The position numbers and the translations under genes were made by a program. From Clostridia bacterium (GTDB taxonomy: Bacteria; Bacillota; Clostridia; Christensenellales; CAG-138): 64,000 nucleotides of DNA. The notes below the pieces were generated by a model that had not been told where the DNA came from, made no database searches, and was given only the letters and a program-made list of their open reading frames with translations. Positions 31,874 through 39,916 of this stretch are shown in pieces; the first letter of the stretch is position 1; each line of letters begins with the position of its first letter. The stretch spans positions 1-64,000 of the forward strand of contig JAFXSG010000027.1 of NCBI GenBank assembly GCA_017525875.1. The letters are read 5' to 3'.

Positions 31874-33187
31874 TCAGTTTTTCAAAACGATCGGCACGGC
31901 GATGCGGTTCACGTCCGCGATCGCCTTTTCGATATCTATCGTCTTCCATTCTCCGTTTTCATAGAGCACCTTGCCCTGCACCATCGTCAGGCAAACGTCA
32001 CCTCCGTTCGCGGCATAGGCTGCGGTCGCGGCGGGGGAGTACACGGGCTGCATGTGCGGCGAATGGACGTTGAGCATGATGAGGTCGGCGTCGAAACCGG
32101 CGGCAAGCTGCCCTACATTGCTCCTGCCCTGCGCTTTTGCGCCGTTCAGGGTAGCCATCTTCAACACCTGATACGCCGGGACAGCGGTCGGGTCAAGGCT
32201 TGTCCCTTTCGCGAGCAGCGTCGCCAGCTTGATCTCCTCAAACAGGTCGTGCGTGTTGTTCGACGCACAGCCGTCCGTTCCGAGCGAAACGTTGACGCCG
32301 AGCTCGATCAGCCGGCAAACGTTCGCAATGCCGCTTGCAAGCTTGAGGTTCGAAAGCGGACAGTGCGATGCGGAAACCTGCTTTTGGGCAAGTATCCGCA
32401 TATCGTTCTCGCTAAGGCATACGCAGTGCGCCGCGGAAACGGGCGTATCAAAAATGCCGTATTTATTGAACATTTCAACGGGAGAAAGCCCGCCATGGCG
32501 TGCTTTGCATTCATTCACTTCGTGCTCGGTCTCTGCGAGATGGATGTGCGTCACAAGCCCGTACTGCGCCGCTATCTCGTGCTCCTTCTCCCAGACCCAG
32601 GGCGGGGAAGTGTATTCCGCGTGTATGGATGCGTCCGCAAGAATGCGTCCGTTTGCCGCTCCGTGCCAGCTGCGGACGAGCTCCCGAAGCTCCTTGGCCG
32701 CCCTGTCGGACTCAAAGTCGAAACCGTCCGAAAGCGCGATGACCCCGTTTGAAAGATTGGCCCGAATACCCGCCTCTTCGATTATCGCCGCCGCGGCCGA
32801 TTCGTTCGAGTACATATCCGAAAACGACGTCGTGCCTGATGCAAGCATCTCCGCGACCCCGAGCCGCACGCCCGCAAGCACCGCCTCGCGCGTCAGCCTC
32901 GCCTCGACGGGAAAGATCTTTTCAAACAGCCATTCGTTAAGTCGGTAATCGTCCGCATACCCGCGCATAACGCACATAGCCGCGTGCGCGTGCGTGTTGA
33001 CAAGCCCGGGCATTACGATATTGCCCTTTGCGTCTATCACACGCCTTGCTTCTTCGGCATTCTCAGGCACGGCGGCAGAAACAAACTCTATTTTGCCGTC
33101 CTTAATTCCGACAGCGCCTCCGATGACCACCGGGCAGGCGCCGTCCATAGTCAGTATATCCGCATTTTTGATAAGGAGATCGAGCAT
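31874..33187 (-). CDS. mtaD: 5-Methylthioadenosine/S-adenosylhomocysteine deaminase
   Basis: A protein of 437 residues, amidohydrolase superfamily. Metal ligands lie in NTHAHAAM (about 68), HIHLAETEHE (about 217), SAAHCV (about 254) and LGTDGCASNN (about 296), the pattern of the MtaD/TrzA group. It deaminates S-adenosylhomocysteine, methylthioadenosine or related nucleosides. It overlaps bofA by one base (TAATG) and lies in the transcript below the YaaL-like gene; ahcY is just upstream on the same strand, so SAH removal is probably the shared theme. Confidence 0.92.
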   Translation of the reverse strand: MLDLLIKNADILTMDGACPVVIGGAVGIKDGKIEFVSAAVPENAEEARRVIDAKGNIVMPGLVNTHAHAAMCVMRGYADDYRLNEWLFEKIFPVEARLTREAVLAGVRLGVAEMLASGTTSFSDMYSNESAAAAIIEEAGIRANLSNGVIALSDGFDFESDRAAKELRELVRSWHGAANGRILADASIHAEYTSPPWVWEKEHEIAAQYGLVTHIHLAETEHEVNECKARHGGLSPVEMFNKYGIFDTPVSAAHCVCLSENDMRILAQKQVSASHCPLSNLKLASGIANVCRLIELGVNVSLGTDGCASNNTHDLFEEIKLATLLAKGTSLDPTAVPAYQVLKMATLNGAKAQGRSNVGQLAAGFDADLIMLNVHSPHMQPVYSPAATAAYAANGGDVCLTMVQGKVLYENGEWKTIDIEKAIADVNRIAVPIVLKN

Positions 33188-33546
33188 TATTTATTCATGA
33201 AAAAGTTGTAGATGAGCAGGATGATAACGCCGGGGACGCCGAGCACGCCGGTGACGGTCGCCGTGACCCAGTTGATCGGCAGAGCAAGCGCGTCGATGTG
33301 CAGCAATTGCCCGAAAACAAGGTTGCTGATATAGAGCAGTGCGGCGCCGATCAGGGCGTTGATAAGGAACTTCACAAAAACTTTGGCGCTTATCTTGAGC
33401 AGCTTGAAGATAAGAAATACTATCAGCACGACGCCTGTGATGATCAGCAGGCCGCTGCCGATATGTATGCTCGGGATATCAAGCCCGAACAGCGAAAAGC
33501 TTGGGATATCAACGCTTGGAATTGTGGGCAGATTGACGCCGGGCAT
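33187..33546 (-). CDS. bofA: BofA-family membrane protein
   Basis: A protein of 119 residues from the ATG at 33546 (GGAGG site 6 bases upstream). Two or three membrane helices (about 30-55, 65-80, 95-115) and a conserved C-terminal GVPGVIILLIYNFF match pro-sigma-K processing inhibitor BofA, which in Bacillus holds the SpoIVFB protease inactive in the forespore membrane. Presence suggests descent from a sporulating lineage. Sits with the YaaL-like gene, as in Bacillus, but separated from recR. Confidence 0.85.
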   Translation of the reverse strand: MPGVNLPTIPSVDIPSFSLFGLDIPSIHIGSGLLIITGVVLIVFLIFKLLKISAKVFVKFLINALIGAALLYISNLVFGQLLHIDALALPINWVTATVTGVLGVPGVIILLIYNFFMNK

Positions 33547-33745
33547 TATTTCCTCCTTCGGGATCATGCTTTTTTAGCATATTCTTTCGCTTTTGCAGCA
33601 GGCAGGCGTACCGCCGGACGGCCGCTTCCGCGATAAGCGCGGTAAACCCTGCATCCTCGGGCTCGGCTTCGTCGTATCGCCTCAGCGATCTTCTGAGGTC
33701 GAAAGCGGCGCTCCTGAGCTCGTCCGACTTTGGATTTGTTCTCAT
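33509..33745 (-). CDS. YaaL/DUF2508-like small protein
   Basis: A protein of 78 residues with the pattern FDLRRSLRRYDEAEPEDAGFTALIAEAAVRRYACLLQKRK, as in DUF2508 proteins next to bofA in Bacillus (yaaL). It overlaps the bofA start by 38 bases. GGAGGT ribosome site 8 bases before ATG. The basic tail QSAHNSKR lies within the bofA overlap. Assignment depends partly on gene order. Confidence 0.65.
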   Translation of the reverse strand: MRTNPKSDELRSAAFDLRRSLRRYDEAEPEDAGFTALIAEAAVRRYACLLQKRKNMLKKHDPEGGNNARRQSAHNSKR

Positions 33746-33828
33746 TTTACACTACCTCCGGTCGCTTTTCAAGCGGTTTTGCAAGAAAACCTTTGTAAAG
33801 AGTATTTCCGTTCGCAGGCCGATTATGA

Positions 33829-33863
33829 CCGAAAAAGAAAACCGCACCGGCTGTCCGGTGCGG
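33829..33863 (-). terminator. Terminator after ahcY
   Basis: CCGCACCGG and CCGGTGCGG pair around a 4-base loop and, on the minus strand, are followed by TTTTCTTTTTC. Confidence 0.85.
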
Positions 33864-33877
33864 CAGAGCGGTCGGGC

Positions 33878-35116
33878 TCATTTGCCGTTCAGGTAATCCG
33901 TTTGCTCCGGCGTCAGCTTGTCAAGCCCGAGGCCCATTGCCTTGAGCTTGAGAGCGATCACTTCATCATCGATCTCCTTGGGGACGTTATACAGATCGGG
34001 CTTCATTCCGCGGCCGTGCAGCGCAAGATAGCGTGCGCTGAGCGCCTGGATGGCAAAACTTAGGTCCATTATCTCAACGGGGTGACCGTTTCCCGCGACG
34101 ATATTCACGAGCCTTCCGTCCGCCAAGAGATTAAGCACGCGTCCGTCGGGCATACGGTAGCCGGTGATGAATGGCTTGCGCTCCGTGACTTCAACAGCCA
34201 TAGCTTCAAGATCGGTCTTGCTGACTTCAACGTCGAAATGTCCTGCATTCGCAAGCATAGCGTTGTTCTTCATCTTTTCAAAATGACGGCGGGTGATGAC
34301 GTCCTTGCAGCCGGTGGCAGTCACGAAGATATCGCCGAGCGGGGCGGCGTCGTCCATCTTCATAACGCGGAAACCGTCCATCGCCGCTTCGAGCGCGCGG
34401 AAAGGATTGACCTCAGTCACGATGACGTTCGCGCCAAGCCCCTTAGCGCGCATCGCGATGCCGCTTGAGCAGAAGCCGTAACCCGCAACAACGACAGTGC
34501 GGCCTGCGACCATATTATTTGTGGAATACATGATGCCGTCCCAAACGCTCTGGCCGGTGCCGTGACGGTTGTCGAAAAGATGCTTGCAGTCGGCGTCGTT
34601 TACGGCGAGCATGGGGAAGGAGAGGGAACCCTCGCGCACCCTTGCGCGCAGGCGATGGATGCCGGTCGTGGTCTCCTCGCATCCGCCGATAAGGTTCACG
34701 GCATACTCCGGGTGCTTATCCGTCAGCATGGAAACGAATTCCCCGCCGTCGTCGATGATGATATGCGGCTTGAATTCGACGGTCCTGCGGATATGCTCTT
34801 CATACTCCTCGGGAGTCGCTCCGAAAAACGCGTGAACGTCCATGCCCTCCTCGGCAAGCGCCGCGCAGATATCGTCCTTGGTGGAAAGCGGATTACTGCC
34901 GGTGATGGAGACCTCGGCGCCTCCGTCGCGCAGCACGAGACCGAGATAGGCGGTCTTTGCTTCAAGATGGACGCAGACGGAAATGCGCAGCCCCGCAAAG
35001 GGCTTTTCAACGAGAAAACGCTCGCGAAGCTCACTGAGAACGGGCATGAAATCCTTTACCCATTCGATCCTTTTGTGTCCGAGCGGTGCAAGGGAAATGT
35101 CTTTGATTGTACTCAT
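33878..35116 (-). CDS. ahcY: Adenosylhomocysteinase
   Basis: A protein of 412 residues. Substrate-domain motifs: GLRISVCVHLEAKTAYL and NDADCKHLFDNRHGTGQS; NAD domain: VVVAGYGFCSSGIAMRAKGLGA (the usual GYGxxGxG here reads GYGFCSSG). Cleaves SAH reversibly to adenosine and homocysteine. The C-terminal part carries KPDLYNVPKEIDDEVI, as in other bacterial forms. Own promoter and terminator; the mtaD gene for another SAH-consuming route lies downstream. Confidence 0.93.
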   Translation of the reverse strand: MSTIKDISLAPLGHKRIEWVKDFMPVLSELRERFLVEKPFAGLRISVCVHLEAKTAYLGLVLRDGGAEVSITGSNPLSTKDDICAALAEEGMDVHAFFGATPEEYEEHIRRTVEFKPHIIIDDGGEFVSMLTDKHPEYAVNLIGGCEETTTGIHRLRARVREGSLSFPMLAVNDADCKHLFDNRHGTGQSVWDGIMYSTNNMVAGRTVVVAGYGFCSSGIAMRAKGLGANVIVTEVNPFRALEAAMDGFRVMKMDDAAPLGDIFVTATGCKDVITRRHFEKMKNNAMLANAGHFDVEVSKTDLEAMAVEVTERKPFITGYRMPDGRVLNLLADGRLVNIVAGNGHPVEIMDLSFAIQALSARYLALHGRGMKPDLYNVPKEIDDEVIALKLKAMGLGLDKLTPEQTDYLNGK

Positions 35117-35200
35117 ATTATCCTCCCAAAGTATGAAAAACCGGAAGCCGCATATTCGGAAAACGGTCCGGTAAACCTTGCCGAGACCGGCCTCTGACCG

Positions 35201-35229
35201 ATTTTAGCATAAGCGGTTTTCTTTTTCAA
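35201..35229 (-). promoter_or_regulatory. Promoter of ahcY
   Basis: On the minus strand TTGAAA (35229-35224), 17-base spacer, TAAAAT (35206-35201) with an extended TGC. Confidence 0.7.
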
Positions 35230-35289
35230 GATATAGCCGGGAAGCTGTAAAAAGAATAAGAAATATTTTCTTAAAACAGGTCAAACCTA

Positions 35290-35319
35290 TTGTAAATGAA
35301 CGGCAAAAATTGGTATAAT
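35290..35319 (+). promoter_or_regulatory. Promoter of the zinc-ribbon membrane protein
   Basis: TTGTAA (35290-35295), 18-base spacer, TATAAT (35314-35319) with an extended TGG. Confidence 0.65.
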
Positions 35320-35393
35320 AGCACTGTGGAAGATCAGGTGCGTATCAGCACTGAATCACGGAATTATTCTGATTTTTAATAAGGAGATCCATT

Positions 35394-37142
35394 ATGAAGT
35401 GCAGAAACTGTGGGTGTGAAAATCCCTTGGGAAATGCTTTTTGTGAAAACTGCGGCGTGCCTCTTAAGGCCGAACGCGATCCGGAAGAACAGATGGGCAG
35501 CGCATCCTGGGGTTTTATAAAGAATGAAAACGTCGAGCAGGCAGCGGAGGACGTTGAAAAGAGTGTAAACAGCGAGATCGACGAGCTCGAGCTCCGCTTC
35601 AGCGACGGCGTGGATGAATGGAAGCCCACTCCGGCAGCCGGCCAGAGGGACCGCGCACGCAGAGCACAGAGTGAAGCTGCTGCCCGCAGAGCAGCCGGAG
35701 GCGTATTCGACGAGGCGGATAAAGCGGCAGATCACGCAAAGAAGGCGGTAAACGAGAGATCAACAGCTGCCGGGAAAAAGACCGAAGAAACCGTTAAAGC
35801 AGCACGCAAACGCGCGGAAGACGACTTTGAGGAAGTAACTGCTCCGCCAAGAAACGTAAATAAGACGTACCGGGACACGAAGCAAGGCTCCGGCTCGACA
35901 GCGGGCAAGATCGGGATCGTTCTGATCCTGCTTGCTATCGCCGCGATCATCACCGCGATAGTATTCGTCCTCAAGGGCGGCATCGGCAGCAAGATCGGGA
36001 CCGGCAAAAAAGCCGAGATCACCGTCAATCCCAACAATCCGGATATGTACCTGATCACCGTTCCCGCTAAGGAAGGTTCAAAGATCGTGTTCGAATTCGG
36101 CGACGGCCAGCTCAGTGAAGAATACGAAGTTTCCCACAAAAACGGCATCGTGTTCCAGCTTGCCAGCGCGCAGCTCCTTCCCGCCGAGCCCATTGAGGGA
36201 ACGACCTGCGAGGTCACGCCCAAGGTCTACACCAAGGATGCGGAGGGCAATTTGAACCCGATAGAAATGCCTTCCGTCACGATAAACGTTCCTAAGCTCG
36301 ACATCACCTTCGAAACGCCGGACAACTTTGAAGCCGCCAACGGTCTTGTAGAGGTCAAGGGAAGGATCCAGCCCCTGCAGAAGGCAGCGCAGCTTACCCT
36401 GAACGGCCAGACCCTTGCAGTGGACGACAACGGCAACTTCGAGTATTCCGAAAAGAAGGACAAGGGCGAATACACGCTCGAGTTCGAGGGCAGGCTTCCC
36501 GGCCACTCCATCTATCACAAGACGTTTACGGCAAAGGTCGAAAAGATCCTCACTGCCGATGAGATCGTCGTGATCCCGAGGAGCTTTGTGACCCGCGCGC
36601 TCAACGTCGAAGACTTCATCCGCGTGAACGGTACCGTGCCCGCCGGCTCGACCATCTCCGTCGTGTCCGACGATCCGGCGTTCAGCCTCCGTTCGGAGCC
36701 CGTCATCGATGAAAACGGCAATTTCGATTTTGAAGTCAACCTCCCCGAAGCAGCTAAGGCGTACCCCTTCACGATCATCTGCACCCTTGCCGACGGGCAG
36801 GTATACGAGCGTCCCTTCTCTGTGGAGCGTCCTCCGGTTTACAACGAATACGTTCCCACCGTATGGCCCGATAATTACGATGAGATGATCAAGCCCAATC
36901 ACCTGACCGACAAGCGCGGCTTCGTGCTCAAGGGCAACATCGAGGAGATCCTGCGGGACGACGATTACCTCGTTGCAAAGCTCAACCTCGATGCAGGCCA
37001 GAGCGTGATCATTGAGTACCACAACCATTATTCCGGTGCGACGGAGCTCGTTCCCGGCAATCACTACGTCATGTTCGGTTACTCATTGGGCCTCGATGAG
37101 GACAATATGCTCCACATGTTCATCTGGTTCGTTCAGGATTGA
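35394..37142 (+). CDS. Zinc-ribbon, single-pass membrane protein with extracellular Ig-like part
   Basis: A protein of 582 residues. An N-terminal zinc ribbon (Cys3, Cys6, Cys17, Cys20 in MKCRNCGCENPLGNAFCENC) lies in the cytoplasm, followed by a charged, helical linker (about 30-170), one membrane helix (about 177-198) and a long external part with beta-sandwich-like repeats (GKRIQ... about 290-420, VRVNGTV around 430). Such zinc-ribbon proteins are frequent in Clostridia but uncharacterised. Near-consensus promoter and AAGGAG ribosome site. A terminator follows at 37157. Confidence 0.7.
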   Translation: MKCRNCGCENPLGNAFCENCGVPLKAERDPEEQMGSASWGFIKNENVEQAAEDVEKSVNSEIDELELRFSDGVDEWKPTPAAGQRDRARRAQSEAAARRAAGGVFDEADKAADHAKKAVNERSTAAGKKTEETVKAARKRAEDDFEEVTAPPRNVNKTYRDTKQGSGSTAGKIGIVLILLAIAAIITAIVFVLKGGIGSKIGTGKKAEITVNPNNPDMYLITVPAKEGSKIVFEFGDGQLSEEYEVSHKNGIVFQLASAQLLPAEPIEGTTCEVTPKVYTKDAEGNLNPIEMPSVTINVPKLDITFETPDNFEAANGLVEVKGRIQPLQKAAQLTLNGQTLAVDDNGNFEYSEKKDKGEYTLEFEGRLPGHSIYHKTFTAKVEKILTADEIVVIPRSFVTRALNVEDFIRVNGTVPAGSTISVVSDDPAFSLRSEPVIDENGNFDFEVNLPEAAKAYPFTIICTLADGQVYERPFSVERPPVYNEYVPTVWPDNYDEMIKPNHLTDKRGFVLKGNIEEILRDDDYLVAKLNLDAGQSVIIEYHNHYSGATELVPGNHYVMFGYSLGLDEDNMLHMFIWFVQD

Positions 37143-37156
37143 TCTCAGTCAACATC

Positions 37157-37189
37157 ACCCGGGCGTTATCGCGCCCGGGTTTCGTTTTT
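37157..37189 (+). terminator. Terminator after the zinc-ribbon gene
   Basis: ACCCGGGCG pairs with CGCCCGGGT around 6 bases, followed by TTCGTTTTT. Confidence 0.85.
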
Positions 37190-37226
37190 CTTCGATCGCC
37201 GGATCGATCGTACATAGGGAGATACT

Positions 37227-37484
37227 ATGAAAGTTTGGGCAAGAATACGAAAAGACAATAAAACGGTCGCAGAGCACGTGATCGCGATCACCGAAAAGAG
37301 CGCGTACGAAGTCGAAAACTGGGCGGCGCCCGTCGGCGAACTCTGCCATGAGCTTAATTTGTCAAGGCCGATCATCCTAAAAAAGCACGTGCGCGATCTT
37401 GAAAGCTTCAACCACACGGTATTCAAGCCGGGCGATTTCATGGAAAAGGTCGATTTTGACAGGCTGGAGGTCGAATTGTTCTGA
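37227..37484 (+). CDS. Small conserved protein of unknown function
   Basis: A protein of 85 residues, cytoplasmic, with MKVWARIRKDNKTVAEHVI and FKPGDFMEKVDFDRLEVE. Similar short proteins occur in Clostridia without known function. GGGAG ribosome site. No clear partner in the neighbourhood. Confidence 0.6.
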   Translation: MKVWARIRKDNKTVAEHVIAITEKSAYEVENWAAPVGELCHELNLSRPIILKKHVRDLESFNHTVFKPGDFMEKVDFDRLEVELF

Positions 37485-37609
37485 TTTCCGGATTTTTCCT
37501 CCGAATGATTTTTGCTCAGACCGTCAATAATATGCCTATCACGGTGCGGACGACAAGCGGTCAGAGCGGCAGCTTCCGAACGCTGCCGAAATCAAAAGGA
37601 GAGAATAAT

Positions 37610-37831
37610 ATGGATACACTGTCACTGATCCTCATTGTTATCGGAGCCATTAATTGGGGACTGATCGGCATCTTCCAGTTTGACGTTGTTGCAGCGATCT
37701 TCGGAGGAATGAGCGGCGTTGTCGCAAGGATCATCTACACGCTCGTCGGTATAGCGGGCATCTGGGGCGTCACGATGCTGTTCAGAAGGCATTCAAGGCC
37801 GGCCTTTATGCAGGAGCATGACGGCGAGTAA
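37610..37831 (+). CDS. DUF378-family small membrane protein
   Basis: A protein of 73 residues from ATG 37610, preceded by AAAGGAGAG. Two membrane helices and the family pattern LILIVIGAINWGLIGIFQFDVVA and ARIIYTLVGIAGIWGV. Function unknown. An upstream 105-base extension has no ribosome site and was rejected. Confidence 0.8.
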   Translation: MDTLSLILIVIGAINWGLIGIFQFDVVAAIFGGMSGVVARIIYTLVGIAGIWGVTMLFRRHSRPAFMQEHDGE

Positions 37832-37970
37832 GATCGGCTGAAAAGGCGCATAAGCGCTCTCAGACCGGTATAGTACACACAGGCGGAGCTTGCTCCGCCT
37901 TTTGCGCGCAAAAACAGTCCGGCTATCAGCAAAAAATCCAAAATATACTTGAAAAGAATCGATTTTCCTG

Positions 37971-37999
37971 TTGCATCGTCCGCCGGGATATGTTATAAT
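37971..37999 (+). promoter_or_regulatory. Promoter of rpsB-tsf
   Basis: TTGCAT (37971-37976), 17-base spacer, TATAAT (37994-37999) with an extended TG. Confidence 0.75.
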
Positions 38000-38005
38000 T
38001 CATCG

Positions 38006-38113
38006 GTATGAAATAACTCACCCGCGCGGATCCCGCGGAGCTGTGCCTTCACCGAAGGTTCTCCCGGGAGATGAAGTGCGGGGCGGAAATTAAAAACAGG
38101 AGGTTTTATAATC
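38006..38113 (+). other. rpsB 5' leader with hairpins
   Basis: About 108 transcribed bases before rpsB, with GCG-rich arms (CGCGGATCCCGCG), CCTTC/GAAGG and a perfect TCTCCCGGGAGA palindrome. A ribosomal protein autoregulatory leader is plausible but I cannot match a known S2 motif. Confidence 0.35.
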
Positions 38114-38869
38114 ATGTCAGTTATTTCAATGAAGCAGCTGCTCGAAGCAGGCGTACACTTTGGTCACCAGACTCGCCGTTGGAACCCGAAGATGAAGGAA
38201 TACATCTTCACCGAGCGCAACAGCATCTACATCATCGACCTCTCCAAGACCGTTAAAAAGATCGACGAGGCTTATAACTTCATTCGTGACGTTGCAATGA
38301 ACGACGGCACCGTTCTTTTCGTCGGCACCAAGAAGCAGGCTCAGGAGAGCATCGAGCAGGAAGCAAAGCGCTGCGAAATGTTCTACGTCAACCAGCGTTG
38401 GCTCGGCGGCCTTCTCACCAACTTCAAGACCATCCAGACCCGTATCGCAAAGCTGAACCAGATCAACAAGATGGAAGAGGACGGCGACTTCGATCTTCTC
38501 CCCAAGAAGGAAGTCGTCCAGCTCTGCGCACTCCGCGAGAAGCTCATGAAGAACCTCGGCGGCATCAAAGAAATGAAGAAGCTCCCCAGCTGCCTCTTCG
38601 TTGTTGACCCCCGCAAGGAGCACATTGCTGTTCTCGAAGCCCGCACCCTCGGCATCCCGATCGTTGCTATCGTCGACACCAACTGCGATCCCGACGACGT
38701 AGACTACGTCATCCCCGGCAACGACGACGCTATCCGCGCTGTCAAGCTGATCGCTTCCAAGATGGCTGACGCCGTCCTCGAAGGCAAGCAGGGCGTTCAG
38801 ATGACCGACTCCGCCGTTGAAGCGGGCGGCGAGGCGCCTGCCGATAACGACGAGGAAGACAATTTCTGA
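38114..38869 (+). CDS. rpsB: 30S ribosomal protein S2
   Basis: A protein of 251 residues, usual length, with the family start [23 protein letters not shown] and [21 protein letters not shown] ribosome site 10 bases before ATG. Encoded with tsf, as in most bacteria. Ends in an acidic tail (DNDEEDNF). Confidence 0.97.
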   Translation: MSVISMKQLLEAGVHFGHQTRRWNPKMKEYIFTERNSIYIIDLSKTVKKIDEAYNFIRDVAMNDGTVLFVGTKKQAQESIEQEAKRCEMFYVNQRWLGGLLTNFKTIQTRIAKLNQINKMEEDGDFDLLPKKEVVQLCALREKLMKNLGGIKEMKKLPSCLFVVDPRKEHIAVLEARTLGIPIVAIVDTNCDPDDVDYVIPGNDDAIRAVKLIASKMADAVLEGKQGVQMTDSAVEAGGEAPADNDEEDNF

Positions 38870-38910
38870 TCTTCCGCTGACCACACGAATAATATTTGGA
38901 GGAAATAATC

Positions 38911-39804
38911 ATGGAATTCACCGCAAAAGACGTAATGGCACTGCGTGAGCGTTCCGGCGCAGGCATGATGGATTGCAAAAAGGCACTCAAGGAGTGCGAT
39001 GGCGATATCGAAAAGGCAATGGACTATCTCCGCGAGAAGAGCCTTGCAGCATCCGCAAAGAAGGCTTCCCGCATCGCGGCAGAGGGCCTTGTTGACTGCT
39101 TCGTCTGCGATAAGTGCGGCGTTGGCGTCATCATCGAGGTAAACTGCGAGACCGACTTCGTCGCCAAGACCGACGACTTCAAGGCGCTCGTTGCCAACCT
39201 TGCAAAGCACGTTGCAAAGATGAACCCCGCAAACGTCGACGAGATGATGCAGCAGCAGTACTCCGAGGAAGAGGGCAAGACCGTTTCCGACGTTATCAAC
39301 GGCGCCGTTGCAAAGATCGGTGAAAAGATCACCATCCGCCGCTTCAACCGCGTTGAGGGCATCGTCGATACTTATGTCCACCTCGGCGGCAAGATCGGCG
39401 TCCTTCTCCAGATCAGCAACAACGAGAATCCCGCCGTTGCGCATGACGTTTCCATGCAGATCGCGGCTGCAAAGCCCACCTGCCTCTGCAGGGAAGACTG
39501 CGATCAGGCCGACCTCGACCATGAGCGCGAGATCCTCCGCGAGCAGGCTAAGAACGATCCCAAGAACGCGAAGAAGCCCGAAGCTATCATCGAGAAGATG
39601 ATCGAAGGCCGTATCGAGAAGTACTACAAGGAAGTTTGCCTCCTCGAGCAGCCCTTCGTAAAGAACCCCGATCAGACCGTTGCCGAGATGATCAACGGCC
39701 GCTTCGAAGTTATCGGCTTCACCCGCTTCGAAATGGGCGAAGGCCTCCAGAAGCGCAGCGACAACTTCGCGGACGAAGTTATGGCTCAGACCAAGAAAGC
39801 GTAA
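38911..39804 (+). CDS. tsf: Elongation factor Ts (cysteine-rich variant)
   Basis: A protein of 297 residues from the ATG at 38911 (GGAGG site). Canonical start TAKDVMALRERSGAGMMDCKKAL and core VNCETDFVAKTDDF, the nucleotide-exchange factor of EF-Tu. Unusual: C63, C66 and C69 (CFVCDKC) sit close to C79, and a second group CLCREDC occurs at about 191, where other EF-Ts read LYLxxEDVP. A metal site or redox pair is possible but unproved. Terminators follow immediately. Confidence 0.95.
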   Translation: MEFTAKDVMALRERSGAGMMDCKKALKECDGDIEKAMDYLREKSLAASAKKASRIAAEGLVDCFVCDKCGVGVIIEVNCETDFVAKTDDFKALVANLAKHVAKMNPANVDEMMQQQYSEEEGKTVSDVINGAVAKIGEKITIRRFNRVEGIVDTYVHLGGKIGVLLQISNNENPAVAHDVSMQIAAAKPTCLCREDCDQADLDHEREILREQAKNDPKNAKKPEAIIEKMIEGRIEKYYKEVCLLEQPFVKNPDQTVAEMINGRFEVIGFTRFEMGEGLQKRSDNFADEVMAQTKKA

Positions 39805-39819
39805 TTACTTAATCATGAG

Positions 39820-39845
39820 ACGGAGCTCCTCGGAGCTCCGTTTTT
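39820..39845 (+). terminator. Terminator of rpsB-tsf
   Basis: ACGGAGCT and AGCTCCGT pair around CCTCGG, followed by T residues. Confidence 0.9.
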
Positions 39846-39859
39846 ATATGCACACATGA

Positions 39860-39889
39860 GAAAAGCGCCTGCTGATGCAGGCGCTTTTC
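39860..39889. terminator. Bidirectional terminator between tsf and the dockerin protein
   Basis: GAAAAGCGCCTGC pairs perfectly with GCAGGCGCTTTTC around TGAT, with T-runs on both strands, between convergent genes. Confidence 0.85.
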
Positions 39890-39916
39890 AGTAAGTCGTT
39901 CAGTTGATCAGGACCA

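Noticed and set aside
35117..35200. SAM or SAH riboswitch upstream of ahcY
   Set aside because: I looked for conserved SAH and SAM aptamer cores in the short leader and found none; the leader has only minor inverted repeats.
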